Shown: positions 25,682 through 32,843 of the stretch, one piece after another
Position numbering within the stretch: position 1 is the stretch's first letter
Layout of the letters: the number at the start of each line of letters is the position of its first letter
DNA from: an uncultured Gammaproteobacteria bacterium
GTDB taxonomy: Bacteria; Pseudomonadota; Gammaproteobacteria; Pseudomonadales; Porticoccaceae
Reading direction: 5' to 3'
Length of the DNA stretch: 32,843 bases
NCBI GenBank assembly: GCA_913060555.1
Contig: CAJXRS010000024.1
Location: forward strand, 1-32,843
Notes under the pieces: generated by a model
Database searches by the model: none
What the model saw: the letters and a program-made list of their open reading frames with translations, nothing else
What the model was told of the DNA's origin: nothing
Made by a program: the position numbers and the translations under genes

Positions 25682-26890
25682 ATGAATTTCGACTATTCGG
25701 ACAAGGCGCGCGACCTACAGTTGCGACTCCAGCAGTTTATGGTGGACGAGGTCTACCCGGTAGAACACGCCTATCAGGAGTACCTCAAGACCGCGGAGAA
25801 TCCCTGGGCCAGCCCGCCGCTCATGGAGGAACTCAAGGCCAAGGCCAGGCAGGCCGGTCTGTGGAACCTGTTCCTGCCCGTTCGTCACCATCCCGACGGG
25901 CTCAGCAACCTCGATTACGCGCCCCTCGCCGAGATCATGGGCCGGGTGCTCTGGGCACCCGAGGTGTTCAACTGCAATGCGCCAGATACCGGCAACATGG
26001 AAGTCTTCATCAAATATGGCACTGATGAGCAGAAGGCGCGCTGGCTGGAGCCCCTGCTGGCCGGGGAGATCCGCTCGGCGTTCGCCATGACCGAACCCGA
26101 CGTGGCGTCCTCGGATGCCACCAATGTGCAGTGTTCCATCGTCCGCGACGGTGACGAGTATGTGATCAACGGTCGCAAGTGGTTCATCACCGGGATCATG
26201 CACGAGAACTGCAAGATCATCATCCTCATGGGCAAGACCGATCCGGACAATCCCAGCCGTCACGTCCAGCAGTCGCAGATCCTGGTGCCGCGCGACACCC
26301 CGGGCGTGAAGGTGACCCGAGCGCTCACCACCCTGGGTTATACCGATCCGCCACTCGGGCACGGCGAAATGGTGTTCGAGAACGTGCGGGTGCCCGTGGC
26401 AAACGTGCTGCTCGGCGAGGGGCGGGGTTTCGAGATCGCCCAGGGCCGCCTGGGCCCGGGGCGCATCCACCACTGCATGCGCCTGATCGGCTGCGCGCAG
26501 CGCGCGCTGGAGCTGATGTGCCAGCGGGTCGAGCGGCGCAGCACCTTCGGCCGCAAGCTCAGCGAGCATCAGTCGGTGCGCGAGGACATCGCCCAGTCCT
26601 TCTGCGACATCGAGCAGGCGCGGTTGCTGACGCTGCGCGCCGCCGAGAAGATCGACCGCGAGGGTACCAAGGAGGCCCGCGACCTGATCGCCGCCATCAA
26701 GATCGTCACGCCGGCCATGGCCCAGCGGGTGATCGACCGGGCCATTCAGGTACACGGCGCCGGCGGCCTGACCGAGGATTATTTCCTCGCCGAGGCCTTC
26801 ACCTATGCCCGCCAGATCCGCTTTGCCGACGGTCCCGATCAGGTGCACATGATGCAGCTGGGCCGCTCGCTGGTGAAACAGTACGCCTGA
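25682..26890 (+). CDS. Acyl-CoA dehydrogenase, ACAD10/11-like
   Basis: A 402-residue FAD enzyme. It has the acyl-CoA dehydrogenase middle domain ([20 protein letters not shown], then [11 protein letters not shown]) and the C-terminal helical domain with [20 protein letters not shown] and [19 protein letters not shown]. The catalytic-base region reads [13 protein letters not shown], the version found in ACAD10/ACAD11 and LvaC-like proteins, not the YEGTAQ of medium-chain enzymes. An APH-like kinase follows 16 bp downstream, and these are the two halves fused in animal ACAD11. The start is ATG 25682 because GGAGG at 25665-25669 abuts the earlier in-frame ATG at 25670. Substrate preference is inferred to include 4-hydroxyacyl or branched acyl-CoAs. 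Confidence 0.93.
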   Translation: MNFDYSDKARDLQLRLQQFMVDEVYPVEHAYQEYLKTAENPWASPPLMEELKAKARQAGLWNLFLPVRHHPDGLSNLDYAPLAEIMGRVLWAPEVFNCNAPDTGNMEVFIKYGTDEQKARWLEPLLAGEIRSAFAMTEPDVASSDATNVQCSIVRDGDEYVINGRKWFITGIMHENCKIIILMGKTDPDNPSRHVQQSQILVPRDTPGVKVTRALTTLGYTDPPLGHGEMVFENVRVPVANVLLGEGRGFEIAQGRLGPGRIHHCMRLIGCAQRALELMCQRVERRSTFGRKLSEHQSVREDIAQSFCDIEQARLLTLRAAEKIDREGTKEARDLIAAIKIVTPAMAQRVIDRAIQVHGAGGLTEDYFLAEAFTYARQIRFADGPDQVHMMQLGRSLVKQYA

Positions 26891-26906
26891 GGCCGGGAGA
26901 GTATTC

Positions 26907-27953
26907 ATGGCACAACCCAATGATCAGCTGCCCGTCGAACGTCTGGGCAGCTACCTGGCCGCGCATATCCCCGGCTTCGGTACCTTGCTGAGCGCCGAGA
27001 AGTTCGAGGGCGGGCAGTCCAACCCGACGTTTCTGCTCACCGCCGGTGGCGGCCGCTATGTGCTGCGCCGCAAGCCGGCGGGCGAGGTGCTGCCTTCCGC
27101 CCACGCCGTGGACCGCGAATACCGGGTGATGAAGGCGCTCGCCGCCACCCCGGTGCCAGTGCCGGAGGTGCGGGTGCTGTGCGAGGACGACGACGTCATC
27201 GGCAGCATGTTCTACGTGATGGATTTCCTCGACGGCAACGTCTACTGGGAGGCGCCGCTGTCCGGCTTCGCCAAGGCCGATCGCACCGCCATGTACGATC
27301 GCATGAACGCCGTGCTGGCGGACCTGCATCAGGTCGATGTCGAGGCCGTCGGCCTGACGGATTTCGGCAGGCCGGGCAGTTACTTCGAGCGCCAGTTCAA
27401 GCGCTGGACCAAACAGTACCGCGCCTCCGAAACCGAGCACATCGAGGCCATGGAAGCGCTGATCGAATGGCTGCCGGCGCGGATGCCGGCCGACGACGGC
27501 CGGGTGGCGCTGATCCATGGCGACTACCGGCTCGACAACCTGATCTTCGCCAAGGATCGCCCAGAGATCCTGGCGGTGCTGGATTGGGAACTGTCCACCC
27601 TGGGCCATCCCTTTTCCGACGTCGCCTACCAGTGCATGCAGCTGCGCATTCCGGCCGATCCCGAGCTCGGCAACCTGGGTGGTCTGGGCGGCCTCGACCG
27701 CCGCGAACTGGGCATTCCCAGCGAGGAGGAATACGTCGCCCGTTACTGCGAGCGCATGGGGCTGCCGGGTATTCCCGACTGGTCGTTCTATCTGGGCTTC
27801 AGCTTTTTCCGTTTTGCGGCCATCCTGCAGGGCATCATGAAACGCTATCAGGACGGCACCGCGTCCAGCGCCGAGGCGCTGACCTATGGGCGCATGACGC
27901 GCCCGATGGCGGAAATGGCCGTCGCATTCCTGCGCGAGCAGGGCGAACTCTGA
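26907..27953 (+). CDS. APH-like phosphotransferase (ACAD10/11 kinase-domain type)
   Basis: A 348-residue protein of the aminoglycoside-phosphotransferase/choline-kinase fold. The N-lobe FEGGQSNPTFLLTAGGGRYVLRRKP provides the glycine loop and ATP-binding Lys/Arg. The catalytic loop is LIHGDYRLDNLIF at about 204-216, and the metal-binding Asp is in VLDWELSTLGHP. Bacterial proteins of this subtype next to an acyl-CoA dehydrogenase include LvaA of Pseudomonas putida, which phosphorylates 4-hydroxyvaleryl-CoA. Antibiotic resistance is unlikely given the context. It lies between the acyl-CoA dehydrogenase (16 bp) and the quinone-oxidoreductase-like gene (21 bp). The substrate is inferred, not shown. 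Confidence 0.92.
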   Translation: MAQPNDQLPVERLGSYLAAHIPGFGTLLSAEKFEGGQSNPTFLLTAGGGRYVLRRKPAGEVLPSAHAVDREYRVMKALAATPVPVPEVRVLCEDDDVIGSMFYVMDFLDGNVYWEAPLSGFAKADRTAMYDRMNAVLADLHQVDVEAVGLTDFGRPGSYFERQFKRWTKQYRASETEHIEAMEALIEWLPARMPADDGRVALIHGDYRLDNLIFAKDRPEILAVLDWELSTLGHPFSDVAYQCMQLRIPADPELGNLGGLGGLDRRELGIPSEEEYVARYCERMGLPGIPDWSFYLGFSFFRFAAILQGIMKRYQDGTASSAEALTYGRMTRPMAEMAVAFLREQGEL

Positions 27954-27974
27954 CACAGATACACGGGGGGTAGC

Positions 27975-28952
27975 ATGAAAGCACTGGTATGTGAGGACTT
28001 CGGTCCGGTCGACAACTTGGTCTATCGGGAATTTCCGGATCCGGTGCCGGCCGAGGGCGAGGTGTTGGTCGACGTCGATGCGATCGGGGTGAATTTCCCC
28101 GATGGCCTGCTGGTGGAGGGCAAGTATCAGCTGCGGCCGCAGTGCCCCTTCGTGCCGGGCAGCGAGTTCGCCGGGCGGGTGGCGGCCCTGGGTGCCGGGA
28201 CGAGCGGCTTTGCCGTCGGCGATCGGGTGTTCGGCTGGCACATGGGCGGCGGCGCCTACGCCGAACGGGTGGTGGCCTTGACTTCGGAAATCCATCCCCT
28301 GCCCGCCAGCCTGTCGGTCGAACAGGGGGCGGCACTGCTCTGCGCGACCGGCACCGCGCACCACGCGCTGCGTCAGCGCGGCCGCCTGCAGCCCGGTGAG
28401 ACCCTGGTGGTGCTGGGCGCGGCCGGCGGCACCGGCATCGGTGCGGTACAGATCGGCAAGGCGATCGGTGCCCATGTGATCGCGGTCTGCTCCAGCGACG
28501 AGAAGATCGAATTCGCGCGCTCCCGGGGCGCCGACGAGGGCATCAACTACAGCCGCGAGGATCTCAATCAGGCGATCAAGGCACGCACCGGCGGCCGCGG
28601 CGCCGATGTGGTCTATGACGCCGTGGGCGGTGACGCCTTCGACGCCTGTTCCCGGGCCATGGCCTGGGACGGCCGCCTGTTGGTGGTGGGCTTTGCCTCC
28701 GGCCGGATTCCCAAACTGCCGGCCAATCTCACCCTGGTGAAGGGTTACTCCGTGGTGGGGGTGTTCTGGGGAGAGTTCACGCGCCGCGAGCCGCAGGTCC
28801 ATGCCGCCAACATGCGTGAACTGCTCGCCTGGGTGGAGGCCGGCAAGGTGGTGCCGGTCATCGATCGGGAGTTTCGTCTCGCCGACGGCATCCAGGCCAT
28901 CCAGTATGTCACCGGCCGCAATGTGCGCGGCAAGGTGGTAGTGAAACCCTGA
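27975..28952 (+). CDS. NADPH:quinone oxidoreductase-like, zinc-free medium-chain reductase
   Basis: A 325-residue member of the medium-chain dehydrogenase/reductase superfamily, quinone oxidoreductase branch. The N-terminal GroES-like domain has VDAIGVNFPDGLLVEGKYQ and FVPGSEFAGRV without the zinc-binding Cys residues of alcohol dehydrogenases. The nucleotide-binding motif is LGAAGGTGIGAVQIGKAIGA, and ADEGINY lies downstream. The enzyme probably reduces an enone, a quinone or an enoyl-CoA-derived compound using NADPH. It is inside the acyl-CoA operon, with 21 bp and about 10 bp to its neighbours. The ATG has GGGGGG upstream. Confidence 0.92.
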   Translation: MKALVCEDFGPVDNLVYREFPDPVPAEGEVLVDVDAIGVNFPDGLLVEGKYQLRPQCPFVPGSEFAGRVAALGAGTSGFAVGDRVFGWHMGGGAYAERVVALTSEIHPLPASLSVEQGAALLCATGTAHHALRQRGRLQPGETLVVLGAAGGTGIGAVQIGKAIGAHVIAVCSSDEKIEFARSRGADEGINYSREDLNQAIKARTGGRGADVVYDAVGGDAFDACSRAMAWDGRLLVVGFASGRIPKLPANLTLVKGYSVVGVFWGEFTRREPQVHAANMRELLAWVEAGKVVPVIDREFRLADGIQAIQYVTGRNVRGKVVVKP

Positions 28953-28962
28953 GGGCATGAAG

Positions 28963-29724
28963 ATGGCAGAGAATTTCGATCTCAGCGGCCGGGTGGCGCT
29001 GGTCACCGGCGCCTCCAGCGGCTTTGGACAGCATTTTGCCCGGGTGCTGGCGGGTGCCGGGGCAAGGGTGGTGATCGGCGCGCGCCGCGAGGACCGGCTG
29101 CGCGCGTTGGTCGACGAACTCGGAGCGGATCGCGCCCTGGCGGTGGCCATGGACGTCACCGATGCCGGCAGCGTGGCCGCCGCCTTTGCCGCCGCCGAGG
29201 CCGCGTTCGGCACCGTGGATCTGTTGGTCAACAATGCCGGGGTGGCGGCGCCGGGTGCGCTCCACAAGACCAGCGAGGCGGATTGGGACTGGGTGGTGGA
29301 CACCAACCTCAAGGGTGCCTGGCTGGTGGCCGCGGAAGCCGCGCGGCGCCTGCTGGCCGCCGGCAGGAGCGGCGCCATCGTCAACATCGCCTCGGTACTG
29401 GGCATGGCCACCAGCCGCGGCCACGGCGTGTATTCGGCCACCAAGGCGGGCGTCATCCAGCTCACCAGGCACATGGCGCTGGAACTCGCCGGCAAAGGCA
29501 TCCGGGTCAACGCCATCTGCCCGGGTTACTTCAAGACCGAAATGAACGAGGCCTACTTCGACAGTGCTGCCGGGCAGCAATACATTGCCACCACCCCGGC
29601 CGGCCGCCTGGGCCGCATGGAAGAAATGGACGGCCCCCTGTTACTGCTGGCCAGCGAGGCGGGTTCCTTCATCAATGGCGCGCTGCTGCCGGTCGACGGC
29701 GGGCATCTGGTGATGTCGATCTGA
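28963..29724 (+). CDS. Short-chain dehydrogenase/reductase (first of three)
   Basis: A 253-residue classical SDR. It has the cofactor motif TGASSGFGQHF near the N-terminus, NNAG, the catalytic Ser in NIASVLG, the Y-x-x-x-K motif YSATK, and LLPVDGGH at the end. The preference for NAD or NADP is not certain. Start ATG 28963 is chosen because GAGGG (28951-28955) is at proper spacing and the resulting N-terminus MAENFDLSGR aligns with the next gene's MASQLFDLSGR; ATG 28957 is also possible. It is likely a 3-hydroxyacyl-CoA or related dehydrogenase given the operon, but the substrate cannot be read from sequence. Confidence 0.92.
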   Translation: MAENFDLSGRVALVTGASSGFGQHFARVLAGAGARVVIGARREDRLRALVDELGADRALAVAMDVTDAGSVAAAFAAAEAAFGTVDLLVNNAGVAAPGALHKTSEADWDWVVDTNLKGAWLVAAEAARRLLAAGRSGAIVNIASVLGMATSRGHGVYSATKAGVIQLTRHMALELAGKGIRVNAICPGYFKTEMNEAYFDSAAGQQYIATTPAGRLGRMEEMDGPLLLLASEAGSFINGALLPVDGGHLVMSI

Positions 29725-29737
29725 GGAGAATCCAGCA

Positions 29738-30502
29738 ATGGCAAGCCAACTTTTCGATCTGAGTGGCCGGGTGGCACTGGTGTCCGGCGCCAGTCGCGGC
29801 ATCGGCGCGGCCATCGCCCGGCTGTTCGCCGAGCAGGGCGCGCACGTGATTGTCACCAGCCGCAAGCGCGCAAGCTGCGAGCAGGTCGTCGAGGAGATCC
29901 GCAACCTGGGGGGGAGCGCCGAGGCCCTGGCCTGCCACATCGGCGATCTGGAGCAGATCGAGGCGGCTTTCCAGGACGTGAGGGACAGGCACGGCCGACT
30001 CGACATCCTGGTCAACAATGCCGCCGCCAACCCCTATTTCGGCCATGTCGTCGATACCGATGTCGGCGCCTTTCAGAAAACCCTGGACGTCAATGTGCGC
30101 GGCTACTTCTACATGTCGGTGGGCGCGATCCGCCTGATGCGCGAAGTGGGGCGCGGCGCCATCGTCAATGTCGGTTCGGTCAATGGCATCACTCCGGGCC
30201 CGCTGCAGGGCATCTACTCGATCTCCAAGGCGGCGATTATCAGCATGACCAAGACCTTCGCCAAGGAGTGCGCGGGCGAGAACATTCGCGTCAATGCGCT
30301 GTTGCCCGGGCTGACCCGCACCAAATTCGCCGGCGCGCTGTTCACCAACGAGGACGTCCACCGCGAGATCATGGCGGGTATCCCCCTGGGCCGGCACGCC
30401 GAGCCCGAGGAGATGGCCGGCGCCGTGCTCTATCTGGCGTCCGATGCCGGCAGCTACACGACCGGTGTCTGTCTACCGGTCGATGGCGGTATTACCATTT
30501 GA
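29738..30502 (+). CDS. Short-chain dehydrogenase/reductase (second of three)
   Basis: A 254-residue classical SDR with SGASRGIGAAIARLF (cofactor binding; SGAS in place of TGAS), NNAAANPYFG in the NNAG position, Ser in NVGSVNG, YSISK as the catalytic Tyr-Lys motif, and a VDGGI ending. The NNAAANP form resembles the human DHRS4 / bacterial SDR group that often acts on hydroxy-lipids or retinoid-like carbonyls; this is only a family hint. It begins 13 bp after the first SDR and ends 21 bp before the third. The ATG has a GAGGAG site upstream. Confidence 0.92.
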   Translation: MASQLFDLSGRVALVSGASRGIGAAIARLFAEQGAHVIVTSRKRASCEQVVEEIRNLGGSAEALACHIGDLEQIEAAFQDVRDRHGRLDILVNNAAANPYFGHVVDTDVGAFQKTLDVNVRGYFYMSVGAIRLMREVGRGAIVNVGSVNGITPGPLQGIYSISKAAIISMTKTFAKECAGENIRVNALLPGLTRTKFAGALFTNEDVHREIMAGIPLGRHAEPEEMAGAVLYLASDAGSYTTGVCLPVDGGITI

Positions 30503-30523
30503 AAATCGAGACGGAGACAGGCG

Positions 30524-31285
30524 ATGCGCACCCAGTATGATTTCGACAACCAGGTGGTCCTGATCACCGGTGCCGGGTCCGGTTTCGGGCGACTGGCCGC
30601 GGAGCGCTTTGCCGCTGCCGGCGCCCGGTTGGTGCTGTGCGATATCGACGAGGTGTCACTGCAGGCCACCGCGCAACGCCTGCAGACCGAGGTCCTGGCG
30701 CGGCCCTGCGACGTCGGTGATCCGGGCCAGGTGGCAGCCCTGTTCGCCGCCCTCGACGAACGTTTCGATCGCCTCGATGCGGCGATCAACAACGCCGGGC
30801 TGTCGCACGCCAAGCTGCGTCTGCACGAGACCGACCTGGGCATGTGGGAGCGGGTGATGGGCGCCAATCTGCGCGGCGTCTATCTGTGCATGCAGCAGGA
30901 GCTGGCGCGCATGGCGGAGCGCAACAGCGGCGCCATCCTCAATGTCAGTTCGGCGGCGGGCATCATGGGTGCGCCCTTTCTCAGTATCTACAGCGCCAGC
31001 AAGCACGGTGTCATCGGGCTGACCAAGTCGGCGGCACTCGAATACGGCCGCAAGGGCATCCGGGTCAACGCCCTCTGCCCGGCCTTTACCCTGACGCCCC
31101 TGGTCGAGGCCAGTCTCAATGCCGGCGGCGGCAAGAGCCGGAGCAACCTCGAGGCCGGCAACCCCATGCGCCGGCTGGGCGAGATGGAGGAGGTGGTCCA
31201 GGCCATGCTCTGGGCCTGCTGTGACGACAACAGTTTCATGAATGGTGCAGTGATCCCGATCGACGGAGGCCTGGCGGCGAGCTGA
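30524..31285 (+). CDS. Short-chain dehydrogenase/reductase (third of three)
   Basis: A 253-residue classical SDR. Motifs are TGAGSGFGRLAAERF, a CDIDE acid pair after the second strand that suggests NAD(H) preference, NNAG, the Ser in NVSSAAG, YSASK, and IDGGLAAS at the end. It differs clearly from the two SDRs before it, so the trio is not a recent duplication. It is followed by pdxH after four bases. The substrate is not identifiable; the operon suggests oxidation of a hydroxyacyl intermediate. Confidence 0.91.
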   Translation: MRTQYDFDNQVVLITGAGSGFGRLAAERFAAAGARLVLCDIDEVSLQATAQRLQTEVLARPCDVGDPGQVAALFAALDERFDRLDAAINNAGLSHAKLRLHETDLGMWERVMGANLRGVYLCMQQELARMAERNSGAILNVSSAAGIMGAPFLSIYSASKHGVIGLTKSAALEYGRKGIRVNALCPAFTLTPLVEASLNAGGGKSRSNLEAGNPMRRLGEMEEVVQAMLWACCDDNSFMNGAVIPIDGGLAAS

Positions 31286-31289
31286 ACCC

Positions 31290-31931
31290 ATGGCCATCGA
31301 CTTCGCCCGTCGCGAATATCGCTTCGGTGTGCTCACCCGGGAGTCGCTGCACGACTCGCCCTTCGAGCAGTTCCGGCTGTGGCTCGACGAGGCGCTGGCA
31401 TCGTCGATCAAGGATCCCACCGCAATGACGGTCGCCACCCTGGATGCCGAGGGCCGGCCCTGGCAGCGCGCGGTCCTGCTCAAGGGCTTCGACCAGCGTG
31501 GCTTCGTGTTCTACACCAACCTGGGCAGCCGCAAGGCGCACGAAATCACTCGTAACTCATGGCTCAGCCTGCATTTTCCCTGGTTCTTTCTCGACCGCCA
31601 GGTGTGTGTGCAAGGCGCCGCCAGCCCCGTGTCGCGGGAGGAGGTAGAGCGCTACTTCGCCACCCGGCCGCGCGACAGCCAATTGGCCGCCTGGACCTCG
31701 CGCCAGAGTACGGAAATTCCCTCCAGGGAAGCCTTGGAAGCCAGTTTCCGCCGCTGCCGCGAGCGCTTTGCAGGAGTGGCTGTGCCGGTCCCGGAATACT
31801 GGGGTGGCTTTCGAGTCGCGCCCGAAGTATTTGAATTCTGGCAGGGCGGTGAGATGCGCCTGCACGATCGCTTCGATTATCGTCCCGACCCGGCCGCTGG
31901 CGGCTGGCGCATCCGGCGGCTGGCGCCCTGA
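31290..31931 (+). CDS. pdxH: Pyridoxamine/pyridoxine 5'-phosphate oxidase
   Basis: A 213-residue FMN enzyme that makes pyridoxal 5'-phosphate from PNP or PMP. Matches to the family are REYRFGVLTRESL at the N-terminus, the FMN-binding RAVLLKGFDQRGFVFYTNLGSRKAHEI, the ERYFATRPRDSQLAAWTSRQS block, VPVPEYWGGFRV, the RLHDRFDY substrate-binding segment and the terminal WRIRRLAP. Length is normal (E. coli 218). The ATG lies four bases after the SDR stop. Why a PLP-biosynthesis gene is in this operon is unclear; none of the operon's other proteins needs PLP. It may simply be carried by readthrough. Confidence 0.95.
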   Translation: MAIDFARREYRFGVLTRESLHDSPFEQFRLWLDEALASSIKDPTAMTVATLDAEGRPWQRAVLLKGFDQRGFVFYTNLGSRKAHEITRNSWLSLHFPWFFLDRQVCVQGAASPVSREEVERYFATRPRDSQLAAWTSRQSTEIPSREALEASFRRCRERFAGVAVPVPEYWGGFRVAPEVFEFWQGGEMRLHDRFDYRPDPAAGGWRIRRLAP

Positions 31932-31940
31932 GGATAGATC

Positions 31941-32552
31941 ATGACGCGCATCCATTTGATCCGTCACGGAGAGACCGCCTGGAACGCGGAGGGGCGCGTC
32001 CAGGGCCATGCCGATAATCCGCTCAACGAAACCGGACGCCGGCAGGCGCTGGCGCTGCGCGAGCGCTTGGCCGAGCTGCGCCCCGCGCGTCTCTACGCCA
32101 GTTCCAGCCAGCGCGCGCGCGAGACCGCGGAGCTTGCTTTTGGCCACCTGGGCCTCGAACTCGAACTGGTTCCGGAGCTGCGCGAGATCTGCCTGGGCGA
32201 ATGGGAGGGGCAGCTGTACCGCGATCTGGAGGGCATGCATCCCGAGGAGGTACGGCTGTTCCGTGAGGAACCCCATCGCTTTCGTTACCCGGGGGCGGAA
32301 ACCTTCGCCGAGATCCAGGCGCGCGGGTTGGCGGCACTCGACGAGATCCTGGCGGGCGCCGAGCCGGGTCGCGATCTGGTGGTGGTCAGCCATGGCGCCA
32401 TGATCCGCGCGTTGCTCAGCCATTATCTGGATCGCCCCCTCAACCGTCTGTGGCAGCCGCCGCGGATGCACAACTGCGCCCACAGCATCGTCGAGTTCAC
32501 TGACGGCCCGCGAGTGCTGCGTTATGCGGACCTTGAAGAAGGCTTCCATTGA
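31941..32552 (+). CDS. Histidine phosphatase, cobC/GpmB-like
   Basis: A 203-residue phosphatase of the phosphoglycerate mutase-like superfamily with a complete active site: LIRHGETAWN (nucleophile His), SSQRARETAE (Arg), LREICLGEWEG (acid) and VVVSHGAMIRALL (second His). It resembles alpha-ribazole phosphatase and general phosphatases of the group; no cobalamin genes are nearby, so that assignment is not made. It is the last gene of the operon, nine bases after pdxH with a GAGGA site. The pairing of this canonical enzyme with the His-less relative at the start of the operon is notable. No strong terminator is visible after it. Confidence 0.92.
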   Translation: MTRIHLIRHGETAWNAEGRVQGHADNPLNETGRRQALALRERLAELRPARLYASSSQRARETAELAFGHLGLELELVPELREICLGEWEGQLYRDLEGMHPEEVRLFREEPHRFRYPGAETFAEIQARGLAALDEILAGAEPGRDLVVVSHGAMIRALLSHYLDRPLNRLWQPPRMHNCAHSIVEFTDGPRVLRYADLEEGFH

Positions 32553-32644
32553 TCCGCCGCGCAGGCCGTTCGCAACGGGGTTTGGGTCAACGCCGATCTG
32601 GTCCTCGCCGTGTATTGGGGCGCCGAGCAAGCCTCGAAAAATTA

Positions 32645-32672
32645 TTCAATTATTTGATTTGGAAGCGATAAT
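32645..32672 (+). promoter_or_regulatory. Possible upstream promoter (P1) of the last gene
   Basis: TTCAAT at 32645-32650 and GATAAT at 32667-32672 are 16 bases apart, in an AT-rich stretch (about 32635-32675) within otherwise GC-rich DNA. The -10 is strong and the -35 is weak. Confidence 0.4.
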
Positions 32673-32686
32673 TCCCTGCCATCTGG

Positions 32687-32715
32687 TTGACATGAATGGG
32701 GGCGACGGGGATCAT
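32687..32715 (+). promoter_or_regulatory. Sigma-70-like promoter (P2) of the last gene
   Basis: A perfect TTGACA at 32687-32692 and GATCAT (4/6) at 32710-32715 are exactly 17 bases apart. Transcription would start near 32722, giving a leader of about 43 nt before the ATG at 32765. Confidence 0.5.
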
Positions 32716-32764
32716 CGCGGCCGATCGTATTGAACTTCACACACACGAAATTCAGGAGTGCAAC

Positions 32765-32843
32765 ATGGGTGTAAGTGAAAACGAAAAGATTTTTCGCTCC
32801 CTGGCTGTCGGCAAGCGCAAGCCGCGGGTGGTGGTGATCGGCA
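32765..32843 (+). CDS. Start of a probable nucleotide-binding oxidoreductase, cut by window end
   Basis: Only 26 codons are present. They encode a short charged leader (MGVSENEKIFRSLAVGKRKP) and then RVVVIG, the first beta strand and start of the Gly-rich loop of a Rossmann fold, as in FAD/NAD(P)-dependent oxidoreductases. AGGAG at 32754-32758 is six bases upstream of the ATG, and two promoter-like sites precede it, so the start is well supported. The product cannot be named from this fragment. Confidence 0.7.
   Translation, partial: MGVSENEKIFRSLAVGKRKPRVVVIG

Noticed and set aside
26907-27953. Reading the APH-fold gene as an aminoglycoside resistance gene
   Set aside because: The sequence subtype and its position beside an acyl-CoA dehydrogenase match the ACAD10/11 and LvaA kinase group; no mobile element or other resistance gene is near.
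26799-29516. 905-codon minus-strand frame across the kinase, reductase and SDR genes
   Set aside because: It covers three well-supported plus-strand genes and has no domain of its own.

Overview
The window is GC-rich, densely coded DNA from a gammaproteobacterium. Evidence is the dsbA / cytochrome c4 // engB arrangement (known from Pseudomonas and relatives), a 1628-residue NAD-dependent glutamate dehydrogenase, a mepM-anmK pair, a YheS-type ABC-F protein and a NodIJ-like exporter. No mobile element, phage gene or CRISPR array was found. The first 26 bases are Nextera transposase adapter, so the left end is an assembly edge, and the right end cuts a gene after 26 codons.

Layout. 27-2410 (minus): truncated anmK, the M23 peptidase mepM and a small cupin. 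2411-2835 has no protein gene. It holds a 20-bp palindrome overlapping a possible promoter, then three stem-loops ending in a strong terminator on the plus strand, read here as a small RNA gene. 2836-5172 (minus): serC-serA, two steps of serine synthesis. 5326-13635 (plus): an aldo/keto reductase, NAD-glutamate dehydrogenase, a NodIJ-like ABC exporter and sodC. 13646-18086 (minus): yheS, a periplasmic L,D-transpeptidase-like protein, tRNA-Thr(CGT), dsbA and cytochrome c4. Divergent from the last is engB (18248-18919).

18911-24777 (minus) is an operon of a TonB-dependent outer-membrane receptor, a periplasmic substrate-binding-like protein and a hybrid histidine kinase. The last two overlap by ATGA. 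There is no transporter permease, ATPase or separate response regulator, so it looks like an outer membrane-to-periplasm-to-inner membrane sensing chain. This is the best candidate here for a poorly described system.

24941-32552 (plus) is a tight nine-gene operon behind a good sigma-70-like promoter: a histidine-phosphatase-fold protein lacking its second catalytic His, an acyl-CoA dehydrogenase, an APH-like kinase, a quinone-oxidoreductase-like protein, three SDRs, pdxH and a canonical histidine phosphatase. The adjacent kinase and dehydrogenase are the two halves fused in animal ACAD10/ACAD11 and resemble LvaA/LvaC of Pseudomonas putida, which points to catabolism of hydroxylated acyl-CoAs. 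A separate gene, probably a flavin or nucleotide-dependent oxidoreductase, begins at 32765 behind an AT-rich region with two promoter-like sites.
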